Source: Bacteroidota bacterium (GTDB taxonomy: Bacteria > Bacteroidota > Bacteroidia > Bacteroidales > GCA-2711565). From it: a stretch of 33,742 nucleotides of DNA. Every line of letters starts with the position of its first letter. The stretch's first letter is position 1. The position numbers and the translations under genes were made by a program. The DNA is taken from assembly GCA_018816945.1 (NCBI GenBank), contig JAHIVC010000051.1, positions 1-33,742 on the forward strand, read 5' to 3'. Below, in pieces: positions 15,987 to 23,299 of the stretch. Under the pieces are notes generated by a model. It worked only from the letters and a program-made list of their open reading frames with translations. It had not been told where the DNA came from and made no database searches.

Positions 15987-17153
15987 ATGAAACGCAGAAA
16001 ATTATTAATGATCCCAGGCCCTATTGAATTTGAACCCGAAGTTTTACGTGCTCTTGGTGCACCAACAACAAGCCATGTAGCAGCTAATTTTATTGAAACT
16101 TTCGGCAATGCACTGGACATGATGAAAAAGGTTTGGAATAGCCCTACAGGACAACCATTCATTATTGCAGGCTCTGGAACTCTGGCAATGGATTTGGCCG
16201 GAGCTAATTTGATAGAACATGGAGATAAGGCACTGGTTATTTCTACCGGATATTTTGGTGAGCGATTTGCAGATTTATTAAAAAGGTATGGAGCTCAGGT
16301 AACGATACTAAAAGCACCAATTGGCCAGGTTGTTTCTGAAACCGAAATTGAAAATGCACTTAAAAAGGACAAATATAAATTACTCACCTTTACGCATGTT
16401 GATACATCCACTGCTGTAAAAGTTAATCCGGAGCCTATCGGTAAACTAGGGCAAAAATATAATGTTCTGACTATTTTAGATGGTGTTTGTTCAGTTGCCG
16501 GAGAAGAAATAAAACAAGATGAATGGGGAATTGATGTGGTGCTTACTGCTTCGCAAAAGGCAATTGGGGTACCTCCCGGTCTAGCTTTATTGGTCGTTTC
16601 AGAAAAGGCAATGAATCTTTGGAAAATGAGAAAAACACCGGTTGCCAATTATTATGCAGATTGGTCAAATTGGTTGCCAATTATGAATGCCTATGCAGAT
16701 CGAAAACCATCTTACTTTGGTACACCGGCTGTTAATCTTGTGGCTGCTTTAGAAGTAAGTTTAAAAATAATTTTAGAAGAAGGTATGGATGCTCGAATTA
16801 AGCGGCATGAAAAAATAGCTCAGGCATTCAGGGAGGCATTCAAATCACTTGGACTTAAAATGATTCCACAAAATAATACTTTTTGTGCAAATACTTTATC
16901 GGCTCCATATTATCCTGAAGGAATTGATGGTGCCTCTTTACTTAAAGAAATTGCAAATGCTGGTGTAATTCTGGCCGGAGGTTTATTGCCTGAAATTAAA
17001 GGTAAATATTTTCGAATTGGCCATATGGGTTCGGTAAACCAAGGAGATGTACTCGCAACCATTGGAGCCATTGAAGCTTCCCTTCAAAAATGTGGTCATC
17101 AAGCTGAACAGGGGATTGCAGTTCGTGCAGCTTTAAAGGTTTTAAATAGCTGA
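15987..17153 (+). CDS. Alanine-glyoxylate / serine-type aminotransferase (class V, PLP)
   Basis: Class V PLP enzyme of 388 residues, similar to AGXT/serine-glyoxylate aminotransferases. The N-terminal IPGPIEFEPEVLRAL block and the SGTLAMDLAGANL segment are family hallmarks. D165 in LDGVCSVAGEEI should contact the pyridine nitrogen. K191 in TASQKAIGVPPG is the expected PLP lysine. The C-terminus has RIGHMGSVNQGDVL. The likely reaction is amino transfer from alanine (or serine) to glyoxylate, giving glycine. It is 12 nt downstream of the HOGA1-like aldolase, whose likely product is glyoxylate, which supports that role; phosphonate or serine-pyruvate activity cannot be excluded. Confidence 0.85.
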   Translation: MKRRKLLMIPGPIEFEPEVLRALGAPTTSHVAANFIETFGNALDMMKKVWNSPTGQPFIIAGSGTLAMDLAGANLIEHGDKALVISTGYFGERFADLLKRYGAQVTILKAPIGQVVSETEIENALKKDKYKLLTFTHVDTSTAVKVNPEPIGKLGQKYNVLTILDGVCSVAGEEIKQDEWGIDVVLTASQKAIGVPPGLALLVVSEKAMNLWKMRKTPVANYYADWSNWLPIMNAYADRKPSYFGTPAVNLVAALEVSLKIILEEGMDARIKRHEKIAQAFREAFKSLGLKMIPQNNTFCANTLSAPYYPEGIDGASLLKEIANAGVILAGGLLPEIKGKYFRIGHMGSVNQGDVLATIGAIEASLQKCGHQAEQGIAVRAALKVLNS

Positions 17154-17469
17154 TCATTAAAATCAGTTGAGTAAAAACACCTGAAGATTTATTCAGAATT
17201 GTAATTACTTTCAAGGACTTCTTTATAATAAAGTAATTATTTCTGTCTTTTTGTCATCATTTGACAGCCTTATTTATTTATGCTAAAATATTGTAAAATA
17301 TCTTACAAGGTATTTTAAATCAGTATTTTAGATGTCAAACCAATCCTTAAATCAACATAGATTTATTTCAAATTACAAAATTGAGGTAAACAAAAGGTTA
17401 ATGGCATAATCATTGAGTAACAAGATTATCGACCTGAAAAAACATATCAAAAAAATAAATATATAAAAA
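17154..17469 (+). promoter_or_regulatory. dnaK upstream region: sigma70-like promoter over a palindrome
   Basis: This 316-bp gap contains TTGACA (17261-17266), a 17-nt spacer and TAAAAT (17284-17289), a near-perfect sigma70-type promoter. An imperfect palindrome overlaps the -10: TAAAATA 17284-17290 with TATTTTA 17311-17317, and GTAA 17293-17296 with TTAC 17303-17306. A second TATTTTA occurs at about 17333-17339. The predicted 5' leader is about 170 nt. No CIRCE element (TTAGCACTC/GAGTGCTAA) and no clear TAnnTTTG were found. Confidence 0.45.
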
Positions 17470-19392
17470 ATGGGAAAAATAATTGGAATTGACCTTGGAA
17501 CTACAAACTCTTGCGTTGCCGTTATGGAAGGTAACGAGCCGGTTGTAATTCCGAACAGCGAAGGTAGAAGAACTACGCCTTCAATAGTCGCATTTACAGA
17601 AAACGGGGAACGTAAAGTTGGTGATCCTGCAAAAAGACAGGCGATTACCAATCCTACAAAAACCATTTCATCAATCAAAAGATTTATGGGTGAAACCTTT
17701 GATCGGGTAACAAAAGAAATTCAAAGGATGCCCTATAAAGTCATTAAAGGTGACAACAACACTCCTCGGGTGCAAATTGATGAACGAAAATATACTCCAC
17801 AGGAGATATCAGCAATTATTCTTCAAAAAATGAAGAAAACCGCAGAAGATTATCTTGGGCAAACAGTAACAGAAGCTGTTATTACAGTTCCGGCTTATTT
17901 TAGTGATTCGCAACGACAAGCTACAAAGGAAGCCGGGGAGATCGCCGGTTTAATCGTAAAAAGAATAATAAATGAGCCTACTGCTGCTGCTTTGGCTTAC
18001 GGTCTTGACAAAAAACATTCAGATGTTAAAATTGCAGTTTTCGACCTTGGAGGTGGTACATTCGATATTTCTATTCTTGAATTAGGTGATGGTGTATTTG
18101 AAGTGAAGTCTACCAACGGAGATACCCATTTAGGGGGGGATGACTTTGATCAAAAAATCATTGATTGGTTAGCTGATGAATTTAAAAAAGATGAAAATAT
18201 TGATCTGAGAAAAGATCCTATGGCTCTTCAACGTTTAAAGGAAGCTGCCGAAAAAGCTAAAATTGAACTTTCATCTTCTACCGAAACCGAAATAAATTTA
18301 CCATATATCATGCCTGTAGATGGCGTGCCAAAACACCTTGTCCGTAAACTTACTCGGTCAACTTTCAACCAGTTGACCGACGATCTTGTTCAGGCAACTT
18401 TAGCTCCTTGTAAATCAGCTTTAAAGGATGCAGGTTTACAACCAGCTGATATTGATGACGTTTTATTAGTTGGCGGTTCAACTAGAATTCCTGCAATTCA
18501 AGAACTCGTTAAAAAGTTTTTTGGAAAAGAACCTTCAAAAGGTGTAAATCCCGACGAGGTTGTTGCAGTAGGTGCAGCTATTCAAGGAGGTGTTTTAACC
18601 GGTGAAGTGAAAGATGTTTTATTATTAGACGTTACTCCTTTATCATTAGGGATTGAAACCCTTGGCGGTGTGATGACTAAATTGATTGAAGCAAATACAA
18701 CCATTCCAACCAAAAAGTCGGAAGTATTTTCAACAGCGGCCGATAATCAAACAACGGTTGAAATTCATATATTGCAAGGTGAGCGACCAATGGCTAATCA
18801 AAACAAGAGCATCGGCAGATTCCATTTAGATGGGATTCCACCAGCTCAAAGGGGTGTTCCACAGGTAGAAGTTACATTTGATATTGATTCAAATGGTATC
18901 TTAAATGTTGGCGCGAAAGATAAAGCTACCGGTAAATCTCAAAATATTCGTATTGAAGCCTCTTCCGGATTAAGTGATGATGAAATTAAAAGAATGAGAG
19001 ATGAAGCAGCCGCAAATGCTGATCAGGACAAAAAACAAAAGGAAGAAATCGACAAACTAAATAGTGCTGACGCTTTGGTTTTCCAAACCGAGAAACAGTT
19101 AAAAGAGTATGGCGACAAACTTCCTGCTGATAAAAAAGGATTGATTGAAAGTGCTGTTGTGGAATTAAAAGAAGCGCATAAAAATAAAAACATCCCTGCA
19201 GTTGACGCTGCAATGGAAAAACTGAATGCCATTTGGCAAACAGCTAGTGAGGAAATGTACAAAAACACTCAAAGTAATCCTGCACAGGAAGCACAACCAA
19301 ATGCAGATACAAATGCCGGCCCGCAAGGCGGATCATCAAAAGACGATGAAGTTACTGATGTTGATTTTGAAGAGGTGAATGATAAAAAGTAA
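17470..19392 (+). CDS. dnaK: Molecular chaperone DnaK (Hsp70)
   Basis: Cytoplasmic ATP-dependent chaperone that binds exposed hydrophobic segments during folding, heat shock and protein-complex remodelling. The 640 residues are full length. The actin-like ATPase domain starts [17 protein letters not shown] and has [11 protein letters not shown], the phosphate-binding [10 protein letters not shown] and [12 protein letters not shown]. The interdomain linker [16 protein letters not shown] is intact. A substrate-binding beta domain, helical lid and Q/N-rich tail follow, ending in an acidic [12 protein letters not shown] segment. grpE and dnaJ are not adjacent. The gene stands alone between its own promoter region and a strong terminator. 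Confidence 0.99.
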   Translation: MGKIIGIDLGTTNSCVAVMEGNEPVVIPNSEGRRTTPSIVAFTENGERKVGDPAKRQAITNPTKTISSIKRFMGETFDRVTKEIQRMPYKVIKGDNNTPRVQIDERKYTPQEISAIILQKMKKTAEDYLGQTVTEAVITVPAYFSDSQRQATKEAGEIAGLIVKRIINEPTAAALAYGLDKKHSDVKIAVFDLGGGTFDISILELGDGVFEVKSTNGDTHLGGDDFDQKIIDWLADEFKKDENIDLRKDPMALQRLKEAAEKAKIELSSSTETEINLPYIMPVDGVPKHLVRKLTRSTFNQLTDDLVQATLAPCKSALKDAGLQPADIDDVLLVGGSTRIPAIQELVKKFFGKEPSKGVNPDEVVAVGAAIQGGVLTGEVKDVLLLDVTPLSLGIETLGGVMTKLIEANTTIPTKKSEVFSTAADNQTTVEIHILQGERPMANQNKSIGRFHLDGIPPAQRGVPQVEVTFDIDSNGILNVGAKDKATGKSQNIRIEASSGLSDDEIKRMRDEAAANADQDKKQKEEIDKLNSADALVFQTEKQLKEYGDKLPADKKGLIESAVVELKEAHKNKNIPAVDAAMEKLNAIWQTASEEMYKNTQSNPAQEAQPNADTNAGPQGGSSKDDEVTDVDFEEVNDKK

Positions 19393-19421
19393 GGTAAAAT
19401 CTTGCATCCAACAAAAAGAAG

Positions 19422-19455
19422 CCGTCTCAATATTAAATTTTGAGGCGGTTTTTTT
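19422..19455 (+). terminator. Rho-independent terminator of dnaK
   Basis: Stem CCGTCTCAA (19422-19430) with TTGAGGCGG (19440-19448), one G-U pair, a 9-nt loop, followed directly by seven T (19449-19455). It lies about 30 nt after the dnaK stop. Confidence 0.9.
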
Positions 19456-19792
19456 AATCCCATTTTATTTTAGATATTCTTCCTGACTTCTGACGCTTTC
19501 CTTATTTTAGAAAAAAAAGAAATGTATATTACTCTTTACTAGATTTTTACAAATGTAGATTGGCGAACCAACTGCAGTAACGCATCTTTTTATGTAATGT
19601 ATTCGGTAAGAAAAGTAAAACCCAAGTCAAGTTCTGGTGCTGTCTAAGTGGTACAATATTTTGGTCATCGTTCCATTATTGCAAAACATATTGGCAGTTG
19701 AAAGGACTAGCTTAAAGTTAATGCTTTACCTCAAAAGGCTGCAGTCAGGTTCGCTCACTCCTGAAATTTGAGTCTCACGAATAAAAATGGAA
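19456..19792. other. Non-coding gap after dnaK
   Basis: This 337-bp stretch between the dnaK terminator and the queD 3' end has no credible ORF on either strand. Only a weak 5-bp hairpin TCAGG/CCTGA (19745-19764) was noted. Short translatable runs around 19640-19790 could be a decayed gene, but I cannot identify one. Confidence 0.5.
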
Positions 19793-20242
19793 TTAATTAT
19801 CATCAGCATACCATTCGGCAACGGAAGTAGCTGTTTCACGCAGTTTTAAACTAAATAGTTTTACGTTTATGGGAAATTGGGATAAGATCGAATTGGCAAA
19901 GTCAATGAGCAATTGTTCACTTGTTGGCTGATAATCGACCGGGATTATTTTATCGAAATTGTGTTTCAGTTCGTCCATCAATGAATTTGCAACATCTTTA
20001 TGAATTACCAATGCATGATCAAACTTATTTATGATCGTTCCTTTTACAATGGCCTTTAAATCGCTAAAGTCCATTACCATACCTGCATCTGCTTGGTCTT
20101 GCTTTGGATTTGGCTCACCAATAATTGTTACACTAAGCGTATATGAATGACCATGTATATTTTTACATAAGCCTTTATGGTTTGGAAGAGAATGAGCCAT
20201 CTCAAACCTAAACTCTTTTGTGATTCTTATCTTTTTATTCAT
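19793..20242 (-). CDS. queD: 6-carboxytetrahydropterin synthase (QueD/PTPS family)
   Basis: Converts dihydroneopterin triphosphate to 6-carboxy-5,6,7,8-tetrahydropterin in queuosine/7-deazaguanine synthesis. From the ATG at 20242 the protein has 149 residues, and the Zn ligands are visible: H17 in EMAHSLP, H30 and H32 in NIHGHSY. C26 is the catalytic cysteine, D75-H76 are in NKFDHALV, and E136 is in LRET. A TTG 27 nt upstream opens the frame further but overlaps the preceding gene's end, so the ATG is preferred. It is third in a compact operon behind the sulfoxide reductase and the MntP-like gene. Other queuosine genes are not in the window. A general PTPS role remains possible. Confidence 0.9.
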   Translation of the reverse strand: MNKKIRITKEFRFEMAHSLPNHKGLCKNIHGHSYTLSVTIIGEPNPKQDQADAGMVMDFSDLKAIVKGTIINKFDHALVIHKDVANSLMDELKHNFDKIIPVDYQPTSEQLLIDFANSILSQFPINVKLFSLKLRETATSVAEWYADDN

Positions 20243-20255
20243 GATATGTGTCGGG

Positions 20256-20819
20256 TTAAATAAATCCAAGTAATTCGATGCCGTTTTTGAGTGCTAAACC
20301 AACAAACAATATACCTCCTAAAAATATTGCTTTATTACCCAGAGAATAATTTCCGGTTCGTTTTCCGATAATCATTCCTGCAATACTTAAAATTAATCCC
20401 ATAACAATCATAGGAATTAAAAAGAAGTTTATTTCTATCCGTGTAAAGGCGAAACCAATCCCGATAACGAAAGCCGGTAAACCCAAAGCAAATGCTAATA
20501 CAAAAACAACCTTAAAATCCCCATATCGATAGGTAAGATTTTCAGGATCTGTTTTCAATGATCTTAAGATCATTCTAATACCGATGACTATTTCTAGAGC
20601 AATAAAGACCCATTCGTTTGTCCATTTCATAAATGCCAGAAAGAGAATCCCGGCCCAATAGCCAATCCATAATAATGAAGCAGGAATAAAAGTGAATAAA
20701 GCAGTTAATCTTATCTTTTCGAATATCGTAAGACATTTTTGAACGTTTGCAACCAGCGACAAAGCGAACACCCCACTTGTAATCGAAAAAGCAATTAATA
20801 TAAGATCAAGTAAATTCAA
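20256..20819 (-). CDS. MntP-like membrane protein lacking the conserved aspartates
   Basis: The 187-residue protein is almost entirely hydrophobic, with about six membrane helices. Length and helix layout match the manganese exporter MntP (188 residues in E. coli), as do the signature stretches LIAFSIT..FALSL, GIRMIL and GMIIGK..LG.KA..LGGI. However, the two intramembrane aspartates of MntP (in SMDAFAAS and SLDAMAVG) are replaced: the aligned segments read TSGVFALS and GLPAFVIG. Manganese efflux is therefore doubtful; it may carry another substrate or be a divergent subfamily. The only good start is TTG at 20819, 9 nt after the stop of the upstream gene, suggesting translational coupling. The product is clearly membrane-bound; its function is not assigned. 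Confidence 0.65.
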   Translation of the reverse strand: MNLLDLILIAFSITSGVFALSLVANVQKCLTIFEKIRLTALFTFIPASLLWIGYWAGILFLAFMKWTNEWVFIALEIVIGIRMILRSLKTDPENLTYRYGDFKVVFVLAFALGLPAFVIGIGFAFTRIEINFFLIPMIVMGLILSIAGMIIGKRTGNYSLGNKAIFLGGILFVGLALKNGIELLGFI

Positions 20820-20828
20820 TCTGTTTGA

Positions 20829-21290
20829 TTATTTATAAATTAATTCAATGATTTTTTCAAGTCCTTCAGCATCTGCCTCATCAAAAGAATTTAATTCCTT
20901 ACTATCAACATCCATCACGCATATTATCTCACCCTTTTTATTTTTAATAGGAATAACTATTTCTGACTTTGATCTTGAATCACAAGCAATATGGCTGGAA
21001 AAATCATGCACATCCGGAACAATCACGGTTTTACCAGAATTAATTGCGGCCCAACAAACCCCTTTATCTTTCATTAAATGAATGCAGGCAACTGAACCTT
21101 GGTATGGACCAACAATTAATTCCCCTTCAATAAGTCGATAATAGCCGGTCCAGAAAAAATAATCAAATTTATGATGTAAAACAGCTATAATCGTTGATTG
21201 GTTGGCAACAGGATCAGTGCTGTCTTTTAACAATTCATTAAGTTGAGCATAAACACGATTATATCTGTTTCGTTTTTTAGTTTTATCCAT
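20829..21290 (-). CDS. msrC: Free methionine-(R)-sulfoxide reductase (GAF domain, YebR/fRMsr type)
   Basis: Reduces free L-methionine-(R)-sulfoxide with electrons from thioredoxin. A single GAF domain fills the 153 residues. All three family cysteines are present: C69 in GPYQGSVAC, C79 in KGVCWAA and C103 in SHIACDSRS. The blocks YFFWTGYYRL and VPDVHDFSSHIAC, and the D-V-D-S segment near the C-terminus, match the E. coli enzyme closely. It leads an operon with the MntP-like gene (9 nt later) and queD. A well-formed promoter lies 39 nt upstream. Confidence 0.93.
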   Translation of the reverse strand: MDKTKKRNRYNRVYAQLNELLKDSTDPVANQSTIIAVLHHKFDYFFWTGYYRLIEGELIVGPYQGSVACIHLMKDKGVCWAAINSGKTVIVPDVHDFSSHIACDSRSKSEIVIPIKNKKGEIICVMDVDSKELNSFDEADAEGLEKIIELIYK

Positions 21291-21328
21291 GAGAAAATTC
21301 GTATCGTTAGTTCAAAGTATTCACGAAA

Positions 21329-21362
21329 CAAAAATAGATAATAAATAAATTGAATGATCAAA
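21329..21362 (-). promoter_or_regulatory. Bacteroidetes-type promoter of the msrC operon
   Basis: On the minus strand, TTTG (21362-21359), a 22-nt spacer, then TATTTTTG (21336-21329). The predicted leader is about 33 nt. Confidence 0.6.
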
Positions 21363-21459
21363 GAAAAAATCCTTTGAGTAAGACTAATATTTAATTTGAG
21401 AACATTAAATCCAATTAGTCAACACACCATAATCTTTGAAAAAATGATTTTTTATCTTA

Positions 21460-21504
21460 CCCCTCTCCCGATAAATCGGGATCTCCCCTAAAATCAGGGG
21501 AGAG
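21460..21504. repeat. Double-hairpin palindromic repeat downstream of tryptophanase
   Basis: Two adjacent hairpins: CCCGAT-AA-ATCGGG (21467-21480) and TCTCCCCT/AGGGGAGA (21482-21489 with 21496-21503). Flanking CCCCTCTCCC can also pair with GGGGAGAG. It lies just beyond the tryptophanase stop and has no T-tract, so it may stabilise the mRNA 3' end rather than act as a classical terminator. It resembles dispersed Bacteroidetes repeats I have seen. Confidence 0.6.
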
Positions 21505-21512
21505 AAAAGGAA

Positions 21513-22901
21513 TCATTGAGAAGTTAATTTTTTTTCAAGCTCAACCGTAAAGTGTCTTAATATTGGTGCTTCAGAAACAATTTTATAACCTCTTTTAATC
21601 TGATCTCTCCTTTCAAAAACATTGATGATGGTAGCTGCCACATAATCCATATGATTGTTGGTATACACCCTTCGCGGTATCGCTAATCTAATTAATTCCA
21701 ATTCGGGGTACCTGTTTTCGCGACTGATGGGATCACGATCGGCCATGATGGTTCCAATTTCAACAGCCCTGACACCTCCTTCAATAAAAATTTCAACTGC
21801 GAGCGATTGAGCGATATATTCTTCTTTAGGAATATTTGAGAGGAATTCTTTTGCATCAATAAAAATAGCGTGTCCACCAAATGGAACCAATACCGGAACA
21901 CCATGATCAAGGAGTTTTTGACCTAGATATGCAACTTGACCAATACGGGTTTCTAAATAAGCAAATTCAGTACCTTCATCCAAGCCTTGAGCCAATGCAT
22001 TCATATCACGTCCTGACATGCCCCCATAAGTCAAATAACCTTCAAACATGATATTATATACCGAAGCCTTTTTGTAAAGCTCAACGTCTTTAAAAGCCAC
22101 AAATCCGCCCATATTAACGATGGCATCCTTTTTACTGCTCATGGTCATCCCATCAGCATATGAAAACATCTCTTTTACAATTTGCTTGATAGATTTATCA
22201 GCATAGCCTTTTTCCCGGGTTTTTATGAAGTAGGCATTTTCGGAAAAACGCGCTGAATCAAAAAATACGGGTATTTTATATCTTGTGGCGAGTTTATAAA
22301 CTTCCTTTAAATTCTCCATACTGACAGGTTGTCCGCCTGAAGAGTTGCATGTAATCGTTACAATAATTGCAGGAATTCGCTCACTTGGATTGCTACTCAA
22401 TACGGCTTCTAGTTTTCGAAGATCAATATTCCCTTTGAAGGGATGTATTACTGATGGATCAAAAGCTTCATCAATAGTGCAATCAACCGCAGTTGCTTTT
22501 CTAAATTCAATGTGACCTTTGGTTGTATCGAAGTGTGTATTTCCTGGTACTAAATCGCCTGTTTTCACCATAGCCGAAAACAAAACATTTTCAGCAGCCC
22601 TACCCTGATGGGTTGGTAAAAAATGATCAAAGCCCAGAATGTTTTTGATTGCACTTTTCATTTTAAAAAAAGAAGAAGCTCCCGCATAACTTTCATCGCC
22701 CAGCATCATCTCGGCCCATTGTTTATCGCTCATTGCTCCGGTACCGGAGTCTGTCAGAAGATCAATAAAAACCTGATCACTCCTTAAATTAAAAAGATTG
22801 TATTTTGCTGCCTTAATCCATTCCTCTCGTTCTTCTCGTGTACTTTTTCTGATCGATTCGATCATTTTAATTTTATATGATTCTGCAAATGGTAATTCCA
22901 T
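21513..22901 (-). CDS. tnaA: Tryptophanase (tryptophan indole-lyase)
   Basis: PLP-dependent beta-elimination of L-tryptophan to indole, pyruvate and ammonia. The 462-residue protein covers the whole beta-eliminating lyase family. It has FIDLLTDSGTGAMSDKQW, PTHQGRAAEN, SSGGQPVS, FFDSARFSENAYFI and the PLP lysine in MSSKKDA (K257/K258). Its close relative tyrosine phenol-lyase has an arginine in the RSMERG segment that holds the phenol hydroxyl. Here the segment is RAVEIG (378-383), as in TnaA, and H450 in ILRHFT also matches TnaA rather than TPL. Tryptophanase is therefore preferred. A 150-nt leader with a small ORF lies upstream, and ptb-buk diverges from the same region. No tryptophan permease gene is adjacent. 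Confidence 0.93.
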   Translation of the reverse strand: MELPFAESYKIKMIESIRKSTREEREEWIKAAKYNLFNLRSDQVFIDLLTDSGTGAMSDKQWAEMMLGDESYAGASSFFKMKSAIKNILGFDHFLPTHQGRAAENVLFSAMVKTGDLVPGNTHFDTTKGHIEFRKATAVDCTIDEAFDPSVIHPFKGNIDLRKLEAVLSSNPSERIPAIIVTITCNSSGGQPVSMENLKEVYKLATRYKIPVFFDSARFSENAYFIKTREKGYADKSIKQIVKEMFSYADGMTMSSKKDAIVNMGGFVAFKDVELYKKASVYNIMFEGYLTYGGMSGRDMNALAQGLDEGTEFAYLETRIGQVAYLGQKLLDHGVPVLVPFGGHAIFIDAKEFLSNIPKEEYIAQSLAVEIFIEGGVRAVEIGTIMADRDPISRENRYPELELIRLAIPRRVYTNNHMDYVAATIINVFERRDQIKRGYKIVSEAPILRHFTVELEKKLTSQ

Positions 22902-22961
22902 AACATTAATGTTTCGATTAATAAAATTTTTAAAGAAATAGTGGTGATAAGAAATTAAACT

Positions 22962-23036
22962 TTAATGCAGGAATGCATCACGCTCTTTAATGTTTACGAA
23001 ATTGTGTTTTTTACTTAAGTTAACCATTAAGATCAT
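22962..23036 (-). CDS. Possible 24-residue leader peptide upstream of tryptophanase
   Basis: The ORF begins ATG ATC TTA ATG at 23036 and encodes 24 residues (MILMVNLSKKH, then NFVNIKERDAFLH), ending 60 nt before the tnaA start. It begins about 17 nt after the predicted transcription start. Position and length mirror E. coli TnaC (24 residues), but it has no Trp and no terminal Pro, both essential in TnaC. It may be a chance ORF. Confidence 0.3.
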   Translation of the reverse strand: MILMVNLSKKHNFVNIKERDAFLH

Positions 23037-23058
23037 CTTGTTGTGTAAATTTCTTCTG

Positions 23059-23086
23059 CAAAAATACAAAATATATGGGTCTCAAA
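23059..23086 (-). promoter_or_regulatory. Candidate promoter of tnaA
   Basis: On the minus strand, TTTG (23086-23083), a 16-nt spacer (slightly short), then TATTTTTG (23066-23059). It implies a leader of about 150 nt before tnaA. Confidence 0.45.
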
Positions 23087-23229
23087 TCCAATCAATTTTA
23101 TGAAGCATTTTTAATCCTATTAAAATGTTATAAATAACAGATAAAAACCGGGTTTTAAGATCTCATTTAGTTTGTAAATAAAATGATCGTTTTTTATTTA
23201 AGTGATTGTTATAAAATTCACAATAACCA

Positions 23230-23259
23230 TTTGCAGCTCATTTAATTTTTATACTTTTG
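23230..23259 (+). promoter_or_regulatory. Bacteroidetes-type promoter of ptb-buk
   Basis: TTTG (23230-23233), an 18-nt spacer, then TACTTTTG (23252-23259), ending 40 nt before the ptb start. This is one of the best matches in the window. The 22902-23299 gap also contains the tnaA promoter and leader ORF; I see nothing else in it. Confidence 0.65.
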
Positions 23260-23299
23260 CAAAAACTAATTAAGGGTATTTATTTTAATAGCAAAAAGG

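Noticed and set aside
17154..17469. CIRCE/HrcA operator upstream of dnaK
   Set aside because: No TTAGCACTC-N9-GAGTGCTAA or close variant is present.
21513..22901. Tyrosine phenol-lyase instead of tryptophanase
   Set aside because: The phenol-binding Arg is absent (RAVEIG) and H450 matches tryptophanase.
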